Shown in pieces: positions 62,861 through 64,000 of a DNA stretch of 64,000 bases. Positions within the stretch are counted from its first letter, which is position 1; every line of letters starts with the position of its first letter. Under the pieces are notes generated by a model, which worked only from the letters and a program-made list of their open reading frames with translations, made no database searches and was not told the DNA's origin. The stretch spans positions 80,025,696-80,089,695 of the forward strand of contig OY720643.1 in the NCBI GenBank assembly GCA_963169105.1, read 5' to 3'. The position numbers were made by a program, and so were the translations under genes. This stretch comes from Ceriagrion tenellum (Eukaryota; Arthropoda; Insecta; Odonata; Coenagrionidae).

Positions 62861-64000
62861 ATTTCTGTTCTTTAAACTACTTGCAATACAAGTTAGCCCG
62901 AAATAAACAATAATTTCAAGATGTGATAAGGAGAATAGAAGGAAAAATTGTGTTTTTCAATCAAAGGTTTTCATGCATTTATTATCCGTGAATGGAATCG
63001 TTTACACTGATACCTATTGTACTCCAATATTTCAACATTACTAAATGTATAAGTTCACTTAATGTCAAATAGAAGCTAGAGTGAAACCGGTTACCTACAT
63101 ATTTATTCGAAACAGCAATACAGAGTAAGTGTCGTGTAACATACAAGAAACTCTATTTTGACTAAGGTAATAGCGAATTAATTACACTGATAAATCGATT
63201 TTCTCTAGGTGTACCTATTACCAACATCACTGAATCCGCATTGTTACAAGTTTTGGCGAAGTTTTACGATATAAAATCATTCGATTCAAAATACCAGAAC
63301 TTTGGTTTTGATTAACATAAAAATTACAATCACTGGTCTTGCAATTTATTAAGATAATAACTACGATTTATTAACATTTTGTGAGGATCTACACCAATTT
63401 AAAGGACATAAAATAGCGCACACGTGACTATCTTTCAGATTTATGAGCTACACATGATAACTGCTGCAATAAAAACTATTATCTTGGCTGACTTCCTACG
63501 TTTAACACGCCAATTTCTTAACAAACTTCTTGTACTGCCGATAGAAGCCTTCATTTTAGCTTAATTTACGCATGCTAAATGCCATCTGAAATTAAATTTC
63601 TCGTTCAAACAACGTCCTAAAATATATATTCCTACTTTAATATAGGGTATATTTTGTGATTCTGAAGTTAAATATGACTTATTAAACATAAGAGCAAGCT
63701 ACAAACTTGTGGAAAGGGGTATAATAATGTTTTTCTTAATTGGAATTGGAAAATTGTCTTATTTTCGAATGTATTGCAATTAAAAGGTGAAGAGTAATTT
63801 AATAAAGATGCAATGGATGCTGATTGCAAATTACTGGTTGAAGTAGTTTACTAACCTTAACTAGCTTTGACGGATAAGGTAAGTTCATACATACTGTCTG
63901 CAAATAGAAGTAAGAGCACTAGGATGAATAATAGTAGTACATCTCCAAATTCGAGCCATGTCAACGATGGCTTGCTTACGCGACTTAATGAAAACCGGTG
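62861..64000. other. No recognised feature
   Basis: AT-rich unique sequence to the window end, without long frames or repeats that I noticed. Confidence 0.45.

Noticed and set aside
62355..62906. 183-codon open frame on plus, with two overlapping frames
   Set aside because: All three lie in C/T-rich DNA where stops are rare. The products are proline/serine/phenylalanine low complexity with no family resemblance.

Overview
The window looks like non-coding nuclear DNA from an arthropod, most likely an insect. The evidence is AT-rich sequence with no operons or dense coding, together with mobile-element relics typical of insect genomes: two mariner deletion derivatives with paired ends and TA target sites, a Drosophila INE-1/DINE-1-like Helentron-associated element, and many 5'-truncated non-LTR retrotransposon (LINE) tails. 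The species cannot be fixed from the sequence. I recognise no intact host protein-coding gene, real tRNA, rRNA, CRISPR array or operon. Small exons inside very large introns could have been missed.

Layout. 1-13 kb: mostly unique AT-rich DNA with a 240-bp three-copy tandem array (3094-3733), a ~176-bp tandem array (4764-5146), GC-rich islands, and one copy of an insect dispersed repeat (10947-11010). 13.0-14.1 kb: a minus-strand LINE tail ending in an (ATA)n tract, next to a second LINE scrap. 18.2-18.7 kb: a tRNA-derived SINE-like unit and a 70-bp direct repeat. 21.7-22.4 kb: a foldback element and a LINE scrap. 26.4-27.0 kb: a decayed LINE on the plus strand. 28.2-29.2 kb: a 338-bp tandem duplication that carries an exon-like module, its second copy interrupted by a 210-bp palindromic MITE. 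30.4-32.6 kb: a nested cluster made of a (TA)54 microsatellite, an unclassified 1.2-kb terminal-inverted-repeat element, and a LINE split by the INE-1-like element. 33.3-34.5 kb: two inverted copies of a palindromic ~60-bp arm, 1.1 kb apart. 34.8-35.4 kb: a LINE tail with a (TGA)n end. 39.6-40.7 kb: a diverged duplicated GC-rich segment. 46.1-46.7 and 51.4-51.8 kb: two internally deleted mariners of different families. 48.2, 58.8 and 60.7 kb: three more LINE tails. 57.4-57.7 kb: two copies of the dispersed repeat.

At a larger scale, about 14 islands of GC-rich and often strongly purine/pyrimidine-skewed DNA (0.3-1 kb each) are scattered at intervals of a few kb. They generate long stop-free frames that do not look like genes. 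They may be regulatory, or they may be compositional relics. Nothing here works together as a pathway. The biology is layered transposition and decay, and the least explained items are the TIR element at 30.5 kb, the palindromic-arm pair at 33.3/34.5 kb and the duplicated exon-like module at 28.2-28.8 kb.
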